The position numbers and the translations under genes were made by a program. This document shows positions 1-6,304 of a stretch of 12,441 nucleotides of DNA, one piece after another; position 1 is the stretch's first letter, and each line of letters begins with the position of its first letter. This DNA is from JAPHTQ01 sp046484535. GTDB taxonomy: Bacteria; Pseudomonadota; Gammaproteobacteria; Thiohalomonadales; Thiohalomonadaceae. Under the pieces are notes generated by a model, which saw only the letters and a list, made by a program, of their open reading frames with translations, did no database searches and was not told the DNA's origin. Location: positions 1 through 12,441 of the forward strand of contig JAWOIT010000088.1 in NCBI GenBank assembly GCA_046484535.1. Direction: 5' to 3'.

Positions 1-317
1 GGCGCCCGCGTCGTTTTTGAGGCGCCGCATGGCGCGATCCTTGCCGACCCCGCCACCACCGCATCACTATCGAAGGCAAGGGCCTGGACATGGGGCCTAC
101 GGAGTTTCGTCTGTTGCAGTTTTTTATGTCCCACCCCGAGCGGGTCTATAGTCGTTCACAATTGCTGGATATGGTCTGGAGCCGCGGCAGTTTTGTCGAG
201 GAGCGGACCGTGGATGTGCACATTCGCCGCCTGCGCAAGGCCCTGGCCGATGAGGGTTATGATCGCTATATCCAGACCGTGCGTGGCGCCGGCTACCGTT
301 TTTCGACCCAAGTCTAA
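1..317 (+). CDS. phoB: Phosphate regulon response regulator PhoB, 3' part (frame apparently broken near 57)
   Basis: This is the C-terminal winged-helix DNA-binding domain of an OmpR-family regulator that binds Pho boxes when phosphorylated by PhoR. The stretch from position 90 reads MGPTEFRLLQFF, HPERVYSRSQLLD, VEERTVDVHIRRLRKAL and QTVRGAGYRFS, which are the hallmark segments of PhoB. The receiver domain lies before the window. Upstream of 90 the same frame still reads HRITIEGKGLD, as expected for PhoB. The preceding expected piece, GAILADPAT, is in a different frame (frame of position 1). One missing C in the run at about 54-58 would join the two. A further shift may exist near the T-run at 14-18. 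This may be a sequence error at a contig edge or a real lesion. phoR follows 17 nt after the stop, so the two genes are almost certainly co-transcribed. The family assignment is very secure; the integrity of the gene is not. Confidence 0.85.
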
Positions 318-334
318 GGCAAAAGGATAGACGT

Positions 335-1639
335 TTGTTTAATCCCTGGTCAGCGGAGTTACGACGCCTTTTTTTGCTGCTTGCAGTGGCCCTTCTGGCG
401 GGCTTTCCTCTTGGCCACCCCGGTGCCTTCGTGCTGGTGGTGGTGTCGCTTTACCTGGTATGGCATCTATATAACCTGCACCGGCTTTATACCTGGCTGA
501 ACGACGGCCATCGTTTCCATCCGCCCGAGGCCGGCGGTCTGTGGGGGGAGCTCTTTCATCTGCTCTACCGTCTGCAGCTGCGTAACCGCCGGCGCAAACG
601 TCGCCTGACGGGGCTTATCAAGCGGTTTCAGGAAGCAACCGGGGCGATGCCCGACGCCACGGTGATCCTGGATGCCGACGGGGCGATCGAGTGGTTTAAC
701 GGCGCGGCGCAAACCCTGCTCGGGCTCCATCCGGGCAAGGACATCGGCCAGCGAATCATTAACCTGATCCGGCACCCTGAATTTAACCGTTTTCTCGCCA
801 CGGGCGCATTGAACGAACCGGTGCGTATCCCCGCACCGGTCGACGACAACCTGACTTTGAATGTACGCATCATCCCCTACGGCAAAGAGCAGCGGTTGCT
901 GATCGCCCGGGATGTCAGCCAGCAGCAGCGCCTGGAGCAGATGCGCCGGGACTTCGTCGCCAATGTCTCCCATGAGTTGCGTACCCCCCTGACTGTGGTC
1001 AGCGGTTTTCTGGAGAACCTGGAGGAGGAGGCAGACGGCTTTGAGCCCCATGTGGCGCGTTCACTGGAGCTGATGCGTCAGCAGACCTCGCGCATGCAGC
1101 ATATTGTCGAGGACTTGCTGCTGCTGGCACGGCTGGAAAGTGAACGCAGCGGCCCGCCTCATCAGATCGTCTCCGTGGGCGTAGTGCTGATGCTGATTAA
1201 GGAAGGGACAGAGCACCTGGCAGAGCAAAAACTGCAGTCGGTGAGTTTCGATTTCGATGAGCAGCTGCGTATCTACGGTGCTGAAAAGGAGCTCTACAGC
1301 GCCTTTGCCAACTTGGTTACCAATGCTATCCGCTATTCGCCTGAGGGGGGGCAAATCCATGTTCGCTGGTACCGGGATGATAAGGGCGCCCATTTTGAGG
1401 TGGAGGACACCGGCGTGGGGATTGCACCGGAACACATCCCCCGCCTTACCGAACGTTTTTATCGGGTTGATGTGGGGCGCTCGCGGGAGACCGGCGGTAC
1501 CGGCCTGGGACTGGCCATCGTCAAGCATGTAGTGAATCGGCATGACGGTACCCTGCGTATCAGCAGCGTCCTTAACAGGGGAAGTACCTTTACGATTGAT
1601 TTCCCAACCCGACTTATAGTGGATGAAAAGGTATCCTGA
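335..1639 (+). CDS. phoR: Phosphate regulon sensor histidine kinase PhoR
   Basis: This is a membrane histidine kinase that phosphorylates PhoB under phosphate limitation and is held inactive through Pst/PhoU when phosphate is plentiful. Its 434 residues are close to the usual PhoR length. The N-terminus has two hydrophobic segments (about residues 10-26 and 30-46) with no real periplasmic domain, followed by a basic linker (RNRRRKRR, 83-90). A PAS domain spans about 97-195. The H-box is FVANVSHELRTPL with the phosphoacceptor His at 213. The ATPase domain shows an N-box (NLVTNAIRYSPEGG, 326-339), G1 (DTGVGI, 358-363), F-box (ERFYRVD) and G2 (GGTGLGLAI, 387-395). The chosen start is TTG at 335, because AAAGGA at 322-327 sits 7 nt upstream and no better start is in frame. 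It follows phoB directly, giving the standard phoBR pair. Confidence 0.96.
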   Translation: MFNPWSAELRRLFLLLAVALLAGFPLGHPGAFVLVVVSLYLVWHLYNLHRLYTWLNDGHRFHPPEAGGLWGELFHLLYRLQLRNRRRKRRLTGLIKRFQEATGAMPDATVILDADGAIEWFNGAAQTLLGLHPGKDIGQRIINLIRHPEFNRFLATGALNEPVRIPAPVDDNLTLNVRIIPYGKEQRLLIARDVSQQQRLEQMRRDFVANVSHELRTPLTVVSGFLENLEEEADGFEPHVARSLELMRQQTSRMQHIVEDLLLLARLESERSGPPHQIVSVGVVLMLIKEGTEHLAEQKLQSVSFDFDEQLRIYGAEKELYSAFANLVTNAIRYSPEGGQIHVRWYRDDKGAHFEVEDTGVGIAPEHIPRLTERFYRVDVGRSRETGGTGLGLAIVKHVVNRHDGTLRISSVLNRGSTFTIDFPTRLIVDEKVS

Positions 1640-1653
1640 GGGTATTTTTCGTC

Positions 1654-1709
1654 CTGTCATCTAAACTTCACCGGCGATTCATCAATCTGTCATCTTCCTT
1701 TTGCATAGT
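1654..1709 (+). promoter_or_regulatory. Tandem Pho boxes and -10 element of pstS
   Basis: Four 7-nt half-sites lie exactly 11 bp apart: CTGTCAT at 1654, ACTTCAC at 1665, GATTCAT at 1676 and CTGTCAT at 1687. The outer two match the PhoB half-site consensus perfectly and the inner two partly. An 11-bp phase is the known PhoB dimer spacing, so this reads as two adjacent Pho boxes (1654-1671 and 1676-1693). Ten nt after the last half-site is CATAGT (1704-1709), a 4/6 match to the sigma-70 -10 hexamer. As expected for PhoB-dependent promoters, there is no separate -35. Transcription would start near 1716, leaving a leader of about 33 nt before pstS. Confidence 0.85.
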
Positions 1710-1748
1710 ATTACCATCGATGATGTGAAAAACCAGGAGTGCTACTCG

Positions 1749-2720
1749 ATGAAACAAGTTAAGACTATTCTTGCCGGCGTGCTCGGCATCTCACTGATGG
1801 CCGGTCAGGCCTACGCGGGAGCCAAGGTCGACCCGAACCTGCCCGAGTACGACCGCGCCAGCGGTGTCTCCGGCAATATTTCCAGTGTCGGCTCGGACAC
1901 CCTGGCCAATCTGATGACGCTCTGGGCCGAGGAGTTCAAACGCCTCTACCCCAACGTGAACATCCAAATCCAGGCCGCCGGTTCCTCCACGGCGCCGCCG
2001 GCGCTGACCGAGGGGACCTCCAATCTCGGCCCCATGAGTCGCAAGATGAAGGACAAGGAGCTGGAGTCCTTCGAAAAGCGTTATGGCTACAAGCCGACCC
2101 CGGTTCCGGTCGCCATCGATGCCCTGGCGGTCTATGTCCACAAGGACAACCCGATCGAGGGCATGACCATCCCGCAGGTGGATGCCGTGTTCTCCGCGAC
2201 CCGCAAGTGCGGCTACAAGGATGACGTTACCAGCTGGGGTCAGCTGGGCCTGGGCGGCAGCCTGGCCTCCAAGAGTATCCAGCTTTACGGCCGCAACTCC
2301 GTTTCCGGCACCTACGGTTATTTCAAGAAGCATGCGCTTTGTAAGGGGGATTTTAAAAACTCCGTGAACGAGCAGCCCGGTTCCGCCTCCGTGGTGCAGT
2401 CGGTCTCCAGCTCCATCAACGGTGTCGGTTACTCCGGTGTGGGCTACAAAACCTCCGGCGTTCGCGCCGTGCCGCTGGCCAAGAAAGAGGGGCAGCCCTT
2501 TATCGCAGCGTCCACCGAGAACGCCCTGAACGGCAAGTATCCGCTGGCACGCTTCCTATACGTCTATGTGAACAAGCACCCGAACAAGCCGCTGCCGCCG
2601 CTGGAGCGCGAGTTCATCAAGATGGTGATGTCCCGCATCGGTCAGGAAGTGGTGGTCAAGGACGGCTATATCCCGCTGCCTGCCGGCGTCGTGGAAAAGG
2701 AGCTGGCCAAACTGCAGTAA
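1749..2720 (+). CDS. pstS: Periplasmic phosphate-binding protein PstS
   Basis: This is the high-affinity periplasmic receptor that delivers inorganic phosphate to the PstCAB importer. The 323-residue product starts with a Sec signal peptide (MKQVKTILAGVLGISLMAGQAYA, given here as residues 1-23), with likely cleavage after AYA. The mature protein opens KVDPNLPEY, then has the phosphate-binding loops VGSDT (47-51), AGSST (77-81) and RNSVSGT (182-188), all typical of the Pseudomonas-type PstS branch. Cys154 and Cys198 could form a disulfide (inference). ATG 1749 is preferred over an upstream in-frame TTG at 1701. AGGAG at 1735-1739 is 9 nt upstream of 1749, the signal peptide starts there, and the TTG would precede the predicted transcription start. 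It is flanked by a Pho-box promoter and a strong terminator, so it is probably a monocistronic PhoB-activated gene, separated from pstCAB by about 3.6 kb. Confidence 0.96.
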   Translation: MKQVKTILAGVLGISLMAGQAYAGAKVDPNLPEYDRASGVSGNISSVGSDTLANLMTLWAEEFKRLYPNVNIQIQAAGSSTAPPALTEGTSNLGPMSRKMKDKELESFEKRYGYKPTPVPVAIDALAVYVHKDNPIEGMTIPQVDAVFSATRKCGYKDDVTSWGQLGLGGSLASKSIQLYGRNSVSGTYGYFKKHALCKGDFKNSVNEQPGSASVVQSVSSSINGVGYSGVGYKTSGVRAVPLAKKEGQPFIAASTENALNGKYPLARFLYVYVNKHPNKPLPPLEREFIKMVMSRIGQEVVVKDGYIPLPAGVVEKELAKLQ

Positions 2721-2748
2721 TGAATTCTGCGGTATAACACAGCACAAA

Positions 2749-2774
2749 GCGCCCCGCCTTGCGGGGCGTTTTTT
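2749..2774. terminator. Rho-independent terminator, likely bidirectional
   Basis: The stem CGCCCCGC (2750-2757) pairs with GCGGGGCG (2761-2768) around a CTT loop, followed by six T (2769-2774). A G-T pair extends the stem by one. The opposite strand has a shorter T-run (three T) after the same stem. It lies between the converging ends of pstS (+) and the PilZ-like gene (-), so it probably serves both, most strongly pstS. Confidence 0.93.
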
Positions 2775-2777
2775 GAT

Positions 2778-3092
2778 CTAGTAATGGGTGATATAGGGCA
2801 GCAGGGCTTCGAGTGTCTTGCGCTTGCAGTTCTGGAAGGCGAGCTTGACTACACGACCTTCATTACCTGCCACCAGTGCCCGGATGCGGTGTGTGATGTA
2901 GTGCTCCCCTTTGGGGATGCTGAGAACGATCTCCACCTCGCTATTGTCGTAGAGCGTGATACAGCCGGTATCGACAAGAATGCTGTCCCGGCCGATTTTG
3001 GCGCTCAGCGCCCGCACCAGCCCCAGTGGCGCATAACTGAGCATAAGACTGATATCACGCTGTTTGTTTGTTGTGTTGGTAAACGGTGGCAT
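2778..3092 (-). CDS. Small PilZ-like protein
   Basis: A 104-residue product. The segment from about residue 38 to the end (SILVDTGCITLYDNSEVEIV, then RIRALVAGNEGRVVKLAFQN) has the strand pattern and 'RI.A.V....G..V.LAFQN' ending of PilZ-type beta-barrels, which often bind cyclic di-GMP. The classical c-di-GMP signatures (RxxxR and D/NxSxxG) are not evident, so if it is a PilZ it is probably a degenerate, non-canonical one. There is no signal peptide or membrane segment. The start is supported by a purine-rich GGAGAGAGGA just upstream of the ATG on the reverse strand. It converges on pstS across the shared terminator. The gene is convincing (start, Shine-Dalgarno and fit between neighbours); the family call is moderate. 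Confidence 0.6.
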   Translation of the reverse strand: MPPFTNTTNKQRDISLMLSYAPLGLVRALSAKIGRDSILVDTGCITLYDNSEVEIVLSIPKGEHYITHRIRALVAGNEGRVVKLAFQNCKRKTLEALLPYITHY

Positions 3093-3377
3093 ATTCCTCT
3101 CTCCTGCCTGCTTCCGGCGTCCTTTGTCAGGGGGTTTTGTTAACTTAGTCCAGTCCTGATGTATTGCCAGTTAGCAATTAAGAGGATACTAAAAAGCTAA
3201 AATGCGGTTCGCCTCGCAAGCTCGGCAAACCCTACATCAGTGGTAGGGTATGCCGTTAGGCGCACCATTGTGTGGGGGCGAGTAGTTACGAAGCTTCTTA
3301 TTATCGCTTTGGGAATCCCGGGTCATACCCTGCAGGCGGAGCTCATGGCGCCGCCTCTTGTGCGTGAAACGGGAAAG
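3093..3377. other. Non-coding stretch between two minus-strand genes
   Basis: These 285 nt hold no convincing gene. They contain the first copy of the 77-bp palindromic repeat (3204-3280). The part next to 3093 presumably carries the promoter of the PilZ-like gene, but I see no clear -35/-10 pair. The part next to 3378 shows a weak GC hairpin without a T-run, so no confident terminator for the upstream minus-strand gene. Confidence 0.7.
3204..3280 (+). repeat. 77-bp palindromic repeat, copy 1
   Basis: It matches the reverse complement of 6041-6117 at 71 of 77 positions with no gaps. It folds as a nested hairpin. Outer arms are GCGGTTCGCCT (3204-3214) and AGGCGCACC (3258-3266). Inner arms are CGGCAAACCCTAC (3223-3235) and GTAGGGTATGCCG (3243-3255), with loop ATCAGTG. 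An 8-nt bulge (CGCAAGCT) sits between the left arms. It has no coding capacity. It resembles REP-like or miniature mobile repeats of proteobacteria; the exact family is not identified. Confidence 0.9.
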
Positions 3378-4166
3378 CTAGAGCGACAGCCAACTGCTGT
3401 GTTTTTTTATCTGCTTGAGAAAGACGGGGAACTCGATGCCGGTTTTCTGTTCCATGTCTTTCGCCTTATCGGCCACTTGTTTTAGCTGCTTTTTCAATGT
3501 CTTGCCTCTGGCGGCAATGGCAACGGTGTTGTCCTTGCCGTCAACCGGCAGGTTCAGCACATTGCCGGCGAAGGATTCGCGGATATCCTCCAGCATCTCC
3601 CGTGCGGTGATAAAGTCGCCGTTCCACAGGTTCATGGAGAAAACCCCGTTGTCGGTGAGCAGGTTGCGACAGGCATCGAAAAAGCTGATGCCGCAGACCG
3701 AACGGGAGATCCCGCCGCCGACAAAGGCGTCGACAAAGATGAGATCGTAGCGCCCTTCCTGCCGGACCGCGTGGTTGCGGACAAAGCTTCCGCCGTCGCC
3801 GATATGAAAATGAAGCCTCGGATCTTCCGGCAACTGGAAGTGGCTGTGCGCCACATCGACAACCGCCTGACGGAATTCCACCGCATCGATTCGGCACTCC
3901 GGAAAATGCTGGAGCAGAAATTTGGCCAGCGAGCCGCCGCCGAGCCCGACCAGCAGAATCTCCTTCGGCGCCTCATGGAACAGCACCGCACAGGCCATGG
4001 CCCGGGTGTAGGAGAGCGCCAGGTAGAGGGGATCCCTCAACAGCATACTGCTCTGTTTGGGGTCCGAGCCGAAGTGCAGCGAGCGGTAGACGCTGTCCTC
4101 GACGACCTCGATCTCCCCCTCATCGTCCCGGGTTTTGTGTATCAAAATGCCGTCGTATTTGTGCAT
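3378..4166 (-). CDS. Spermidine-synthase-like SAM-fold protein
   Basis: A 262-residue soluble protein with the Rossmann fold of the spermidine synthase/methyltransferase superfamily. The nucleotide-binding motif is LLVGLGGGSLAKFL (71-84), the acidic end of strand 2 is DAVEF (94-98), then GDGGSF (123-128) and YDLIFVDAF (140-148). True spermidine synthases usually carry GGGDG in motif I and a DSxDP-type catalytic motif after strand 4. Here these read GGGSL and DAFVGG. It may therefore not be a polyamine aminopropyltransferase and could act on another nucleophile or as a methyltransferase (inference). ATG 4166 is the only plausible start before an upstream in-frame stop, although no good Shine-Dalgarno is visible. 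It is divergent from the metallopeptidase gene. Family call strong, substrate unknown. Confidence 0.85.
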   Translation of the reverse strand: MHKYDGILIHKTRDDEGEIEVVEDSVYRSLHFGSDPKQSSMLLRDPLYLALSYTRAMACAVLFHEAPKEILLVGLGGGSLAKFLLQHFPECRIDAVEFRQAVVDVAHSHFQLPEDPRLHFHIGDGGSFVRNHAVRQEGRYDLIFVDAFVGGGISRSVCGISFFDACRNLLTDNGVFSMNLWNGDFITAREMLEDIRESFAGNVLNLPVDGKDNTVAIAARGKTLKKQLKQVADKAKDMEQKTGIEFPVFLKQIKKHSSWLSL

Positions 4167-4301
4167 GGGTGTGGAGCTATTGAAAGGAAAGGTGAGAGGG
4201 GATTTTACCGTACTTTACCCGCCTGTGGATGACCCGACTCGATTATCGTATCAGCGACATGCAGACTTGCCCGCGATCTGTGCGCACAGGATAATAGGGC
4301 C

Positions 4302-5036
4302 ATGACCGACCTAAGCTCCCCCTTTGAGTCCTGGCGCGAACACCTCGCACTGCGCCGCAGCAGCCGGGCCCGCAACATCAGACTGAAGATTCACCCCACA
4401 GGCAGGGTGGAGCTGGTGGTGCCGAGGGGGTTCGATGAGCGCCGGGTTCCGGCGATTCTCGATCAACATGAAGCCTGGGTCTTACGCCACCTGAAGAAAT
4501 TGGGCGGGGGGACGGGGTTACAACCGGTGACGGCGCCCCGGCGGATCCGGCTACCGGCTATCGGTGAGGAGTGGGAGGTCGACTACCTGAGTGATGACGG
4601 CGGTCGATACGGCTGTCGCGTCCATCGACAGGGCGGGCTTCGTGTCAGCGGCGGTCTCCACTGGCGGCGGAGCCTGAAGAGTTGGCTCTCCCGTCAGGGC
4701 AGGCAACACCTGGCCCCCTGGCTGGCGCAGGTGAGTGAAGAGACCGGTCTTACCTATAGTGGTGTGAGCATCCGTTGTCAGCGCACACGCTGGGGCAGCT
4801 GCTCCTCGCGACAGCATATCAACCTGAATTACGGCCTGTTGTTTTTGCCGCCCGAGTTGGTGCGCTACCTCTTTATCCATGAGCTGTGTCATACCCGGCA
4901 TATGAACCACTCCGCCCGTTATTGGCGGCTGGTGGCTAAAATGGAGCCGGAATACCGCGTATACGATAGGGCGTTGCGCCGGGCCGGACGGCACCTGCCG
5001 GCGTGGTTGCATGCCGCTGAGATTGCCGCGGCATAG
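4302..5036 (+). CDS. YgjP-type zinc metallopeptidase domain protein (M48-like)
   Basis: A 244-residue cytoplasmic protein of the YgjP-like/DUF45 family. The N-terminal half has the usual SSRARNIRLKIHPTGRVELVV strand pattern (split as residues 20-40). The family motif RTRWGSCSS is at 161-169. The zinc site HELCH is at 193-197 (HExxH) and is followed by MNHSARYW (201-208), which supplies the third ligand region. These features are all intact, so the protein should bind zinc. Cellular substrates of this family are not well established. A 12-bp palindrome (CTGTGCGCACAG, 4278-4289) lies just before the start codon. The Shine-Dalgarno is weak (AGGAT at 4288-4292). The gene ends 7 nt from the converging small gene at 5044. 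Confidence 0.9.
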   Translation: MTDLSSPFESWREHLALRRSSRARNIRLKIHPTGRVELVVPRGFDERRVPAILDQHEAWVLRHLKKLGGGTGLQPVTAPRRIRLPAIGEEWEVDYLSDDGGRYGCRVHRQGGLRVSGGLHWRRSLKSWLSRQGRQHLAPWLAQVSEETGLTYSGVSIRCQRTRWGSCSSRQHINLNYGLLFLPPELVRYLFIHELCHTRHMNHSARYWRLVAKMEPEYRVYDRALRRAGRHLPAWLHAAEIAAA

Positions 5037-5043
5037 TGGCGAC

Positions 5044-5373
5044 TTAACCGGCCTTGGGGCCGAACAGATGGCGGCCGCGGCGCAGCCGCTTGTACTGGCG
5101 GATCATCATCATCGCCTTGCGCACGGTCGGCAGGTCGATACGGTCGACATTCAGCACCACGGTGATGGCGATGCCATGGGGTGTCTCGGCACCGATATCG
5201 ATAATACTCTGCCGGACCGCCTCATCGGGATGCTCACGCTGCCGGCTCTCCAGTGTGACCAGACAGGCGTCCCAGCGGACTTCGCGCCCCTCGAACGGCC
5301 CGTCAAACCGCAGTCGAAGTTGTTCTCCGCCCGGCGGGTCCAGCAATTCGGCCTCTTCAGCGATATCTTTCAT
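5044..5373 (-). CDS. Conserved-looking small hypothetical protein
   Basis: A 109-residue product that I do not recognise. The first half is acidic and probably beta-rich (EAELLDPPGGEQLRLRFDG), the middle reads HGIAITVVLNVDRIDLPTV, and the end is a basic helix (RKAMMMIRQYKRLRRGRHL). There is no signal peptide, membrane segment or catalytic motif. The ordered alternation of strands and a clean acidic-to-basic layout look like a genuine protein. The Shine-Dalgarno is poor. The gene is tail to tail with the metallopeptidase gene and divergent from the next gene, with 117 nt between starts. Confidence 0.7.
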   Translation of the reverse strand: MKDIAEEAELLDPPGGEQLRLRFDGPFEGREVRWDACLVTLESRQREHPDEAVRQSIIDIGAETPHGIAITVVLNVDRIDLPTVRKAMMMIRQYKRLRRGRHLFGPKAG

Positions 5374-5490
5374 GATGCAAGCAGTTATATCCGGTTAATC
5401 AACAGTAGGGTCACATCCTAGAGCGGGCCTTGATTTTATGCGAGGCTACCCTTAACACAAAACACAGAAACTCCATGATAAAGGTTTGCT

Positions 5491-5829
5491 ATGAACGCAC
5501 CACAGATCAAAACAGCCATCCCCAAGCGCCGCTATCAGATGGGGGATTTCTCCATTGCGATACTGGGAGAGGTGGAGAGCGACGACAACGTTGATTATCG
5601 CTATATATTCGCCATGGTGCAGGATGGTAAGAACGACCCGGACTTTTATGTCCTCTCCATCCGCCAGTCGGCGGACGACTATTTGCTCAAGGTGGTTGCC
5701 CCCAATATGGAAAAGGAGCTGGATGTCTCGGGCGCCTGGAAGGACCTGGACATCTTTTCCGAACAGGCGATCTCGCTGGCGCAGCAGGTGATGGGGCTGA
5801 AGGATGAGGCGGCGCACCGCCTTATGTAA
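5491..5829 (+). CDS. Small hypothetical protein
   Basis: A 112-residue acidic soluble protein that I cannot assign. It opens RRYQMGDFSIAILGEVESDD and goes on DYRYIFAMVQDG, DFYVLSIRQ and DDYLLKVVAPNM, alternating strands that suggest a small alpha/beta domain. The C-terminal third is helical (IFSEQAISLAQQVMGLKDEA). There are no membrane segments, cysteines or obvious active-site residues. AAAGG at 5480-5484, 6 nt before the ATG, supports the start. It probably has its own promoter in the 117-nt divergent region, but no convincing hexamers are seen. Confidence 0.78.
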   Translation: MNAPQIKTAIPKRRYQMGDFSIAILGEVESDDNVDYRYIFAMVQDGKNDPDFYVLSIRQSADDYLLKVVAPNMEKELDVSGAWKDLDIFSEQAISLAQQVMGLKDEAAHRLM

Positions 5830-6040
5830 TACCCGCCCCGTCATGCTTGATTTTTGCATATTACCCCTTGGAGTAAATGCTCGCCCCGAGTAAGAATGAT
5901 CTCACCGCAGACGCCGCCATGGCTGGCGGTGGTAGACAATGCAGGGAGCACATTGTCCAGACGCAAAGGCTGACTCCTTAAGTTGGTAGGGCTTGCAGGA
6001 CCTGCGAGACGAACTGGCATCCGGTCCGTTAATAACCGTA

Positions 6041-6117
6041 CGCGCCCACACAGCGGTGCGCCTAATGGCACACCCTACCACTGATGTAGGGTGTGCCGAG
6101 CTTGCGAGGCGAACCGC
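6041..6117 (-). repeat. 77-bp palindromic repeat, copy 2 (inverted)
   Basis: It is the inverted partner of 3204-3280 (71/77 identical). The inner stem is perfect here: GGCACACCCTAC (6067-6078) pairs with GTAGGGTGTGCC (6086-6097) around a 7-nt loop. The outer arms GCGGTGCGCCT (6053-6063) and AGGCGAACCGC (6107-6117) pair at 10 of 11 positions. No flanking target duplication is visible and it encodes nothing. Confidence 0.9.
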
Positions 6118-6263
6118 CTTGACTCATCCAGTCGGGAACAGGACAACCACCGCTATATATCCGGGTGATGTAGTGCACAGTCCTGTAATATGAGGTCTTT
6201 CCGCCTCTGCGGTCAGCTTCACGAGGTGAGTAGTTACTCTTTGATCTATTTGGACTATTCGGG

Positions 6264-6297
6264 TTGTCATCGTTTTGTCATATTTGCCCAATATGAT
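6264..6297 (+). promoter_or_regulatory. Pho box and -10 element of pstC
   Basis: TTGTCAT at 6264-6270 and TTGTCAT at 6275-6281 form an 18-bp Pho box with the 11-bp phase of a PhoB dimer site. Exactly 10 nt later is TATGAT (6292-6297), a 5/6 match to the sigma-70 -10. This box-to--10 distance is the same as at the pstS promoter in this window. Transcription would start about 6302-6305, that is, at or within a few nt of the pstC ATG at 6305. Confidence 0.88.
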
Positions 6298-6304
6298 AGG
6301 CGCC

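Larger units (their letters stand above)
5830..6304. other. 475-nt non-coding stretch upstream of pstC
   Basis: No gene is convincing here. It contains a small GC hairpin (CCGCC/GGCGG around 5919-5935, no T-run), the second copy of the 77-bp palindromic repeat (6041-6117), about 145 nt with no recognised content, and the Pho-box promoter of pstC (6264-6297). Confidence 0.75.

Noticed and set aside
467..1660. Open frames on the minus strand opposite phoR
   Set aside because: They are the complement of a clear histidine kinase gene, have no family features, and have no separate promoter or ribosome-binding site.
3240..3485. Open frame of 81 codons on the plus strand
   Set aside because: It starts within the palindromic repeat and runs into the 3' end of the minus-strand spermidine-synthase-like gene. 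No family features or ribosome-binding site.
4278..4289. 12-bp perfect palindrome CTGTGCGCACAG upstream of the metallopeptidase gene as an operator
   Set aside because: Several palindromes of this length are expected by chance in the window. Its position before the start codon is suggestive but not enough for a call.
3289..6238. Shared GAGTAGTTAC near 3290 and near 6228
   Set aside because: A 10-bp match is expected many times by chance in 12 kb, and the two copies do not sit at equivalent places relative to the 77-bp repeat.
6275..6304. Earlier pstC starts at TTG 6275 and ATG 6293
   Set aside because: Both fall inside the Pho box/-10 region and lack a ribosome-binding site. Position 6305 fits the predicted transcript.
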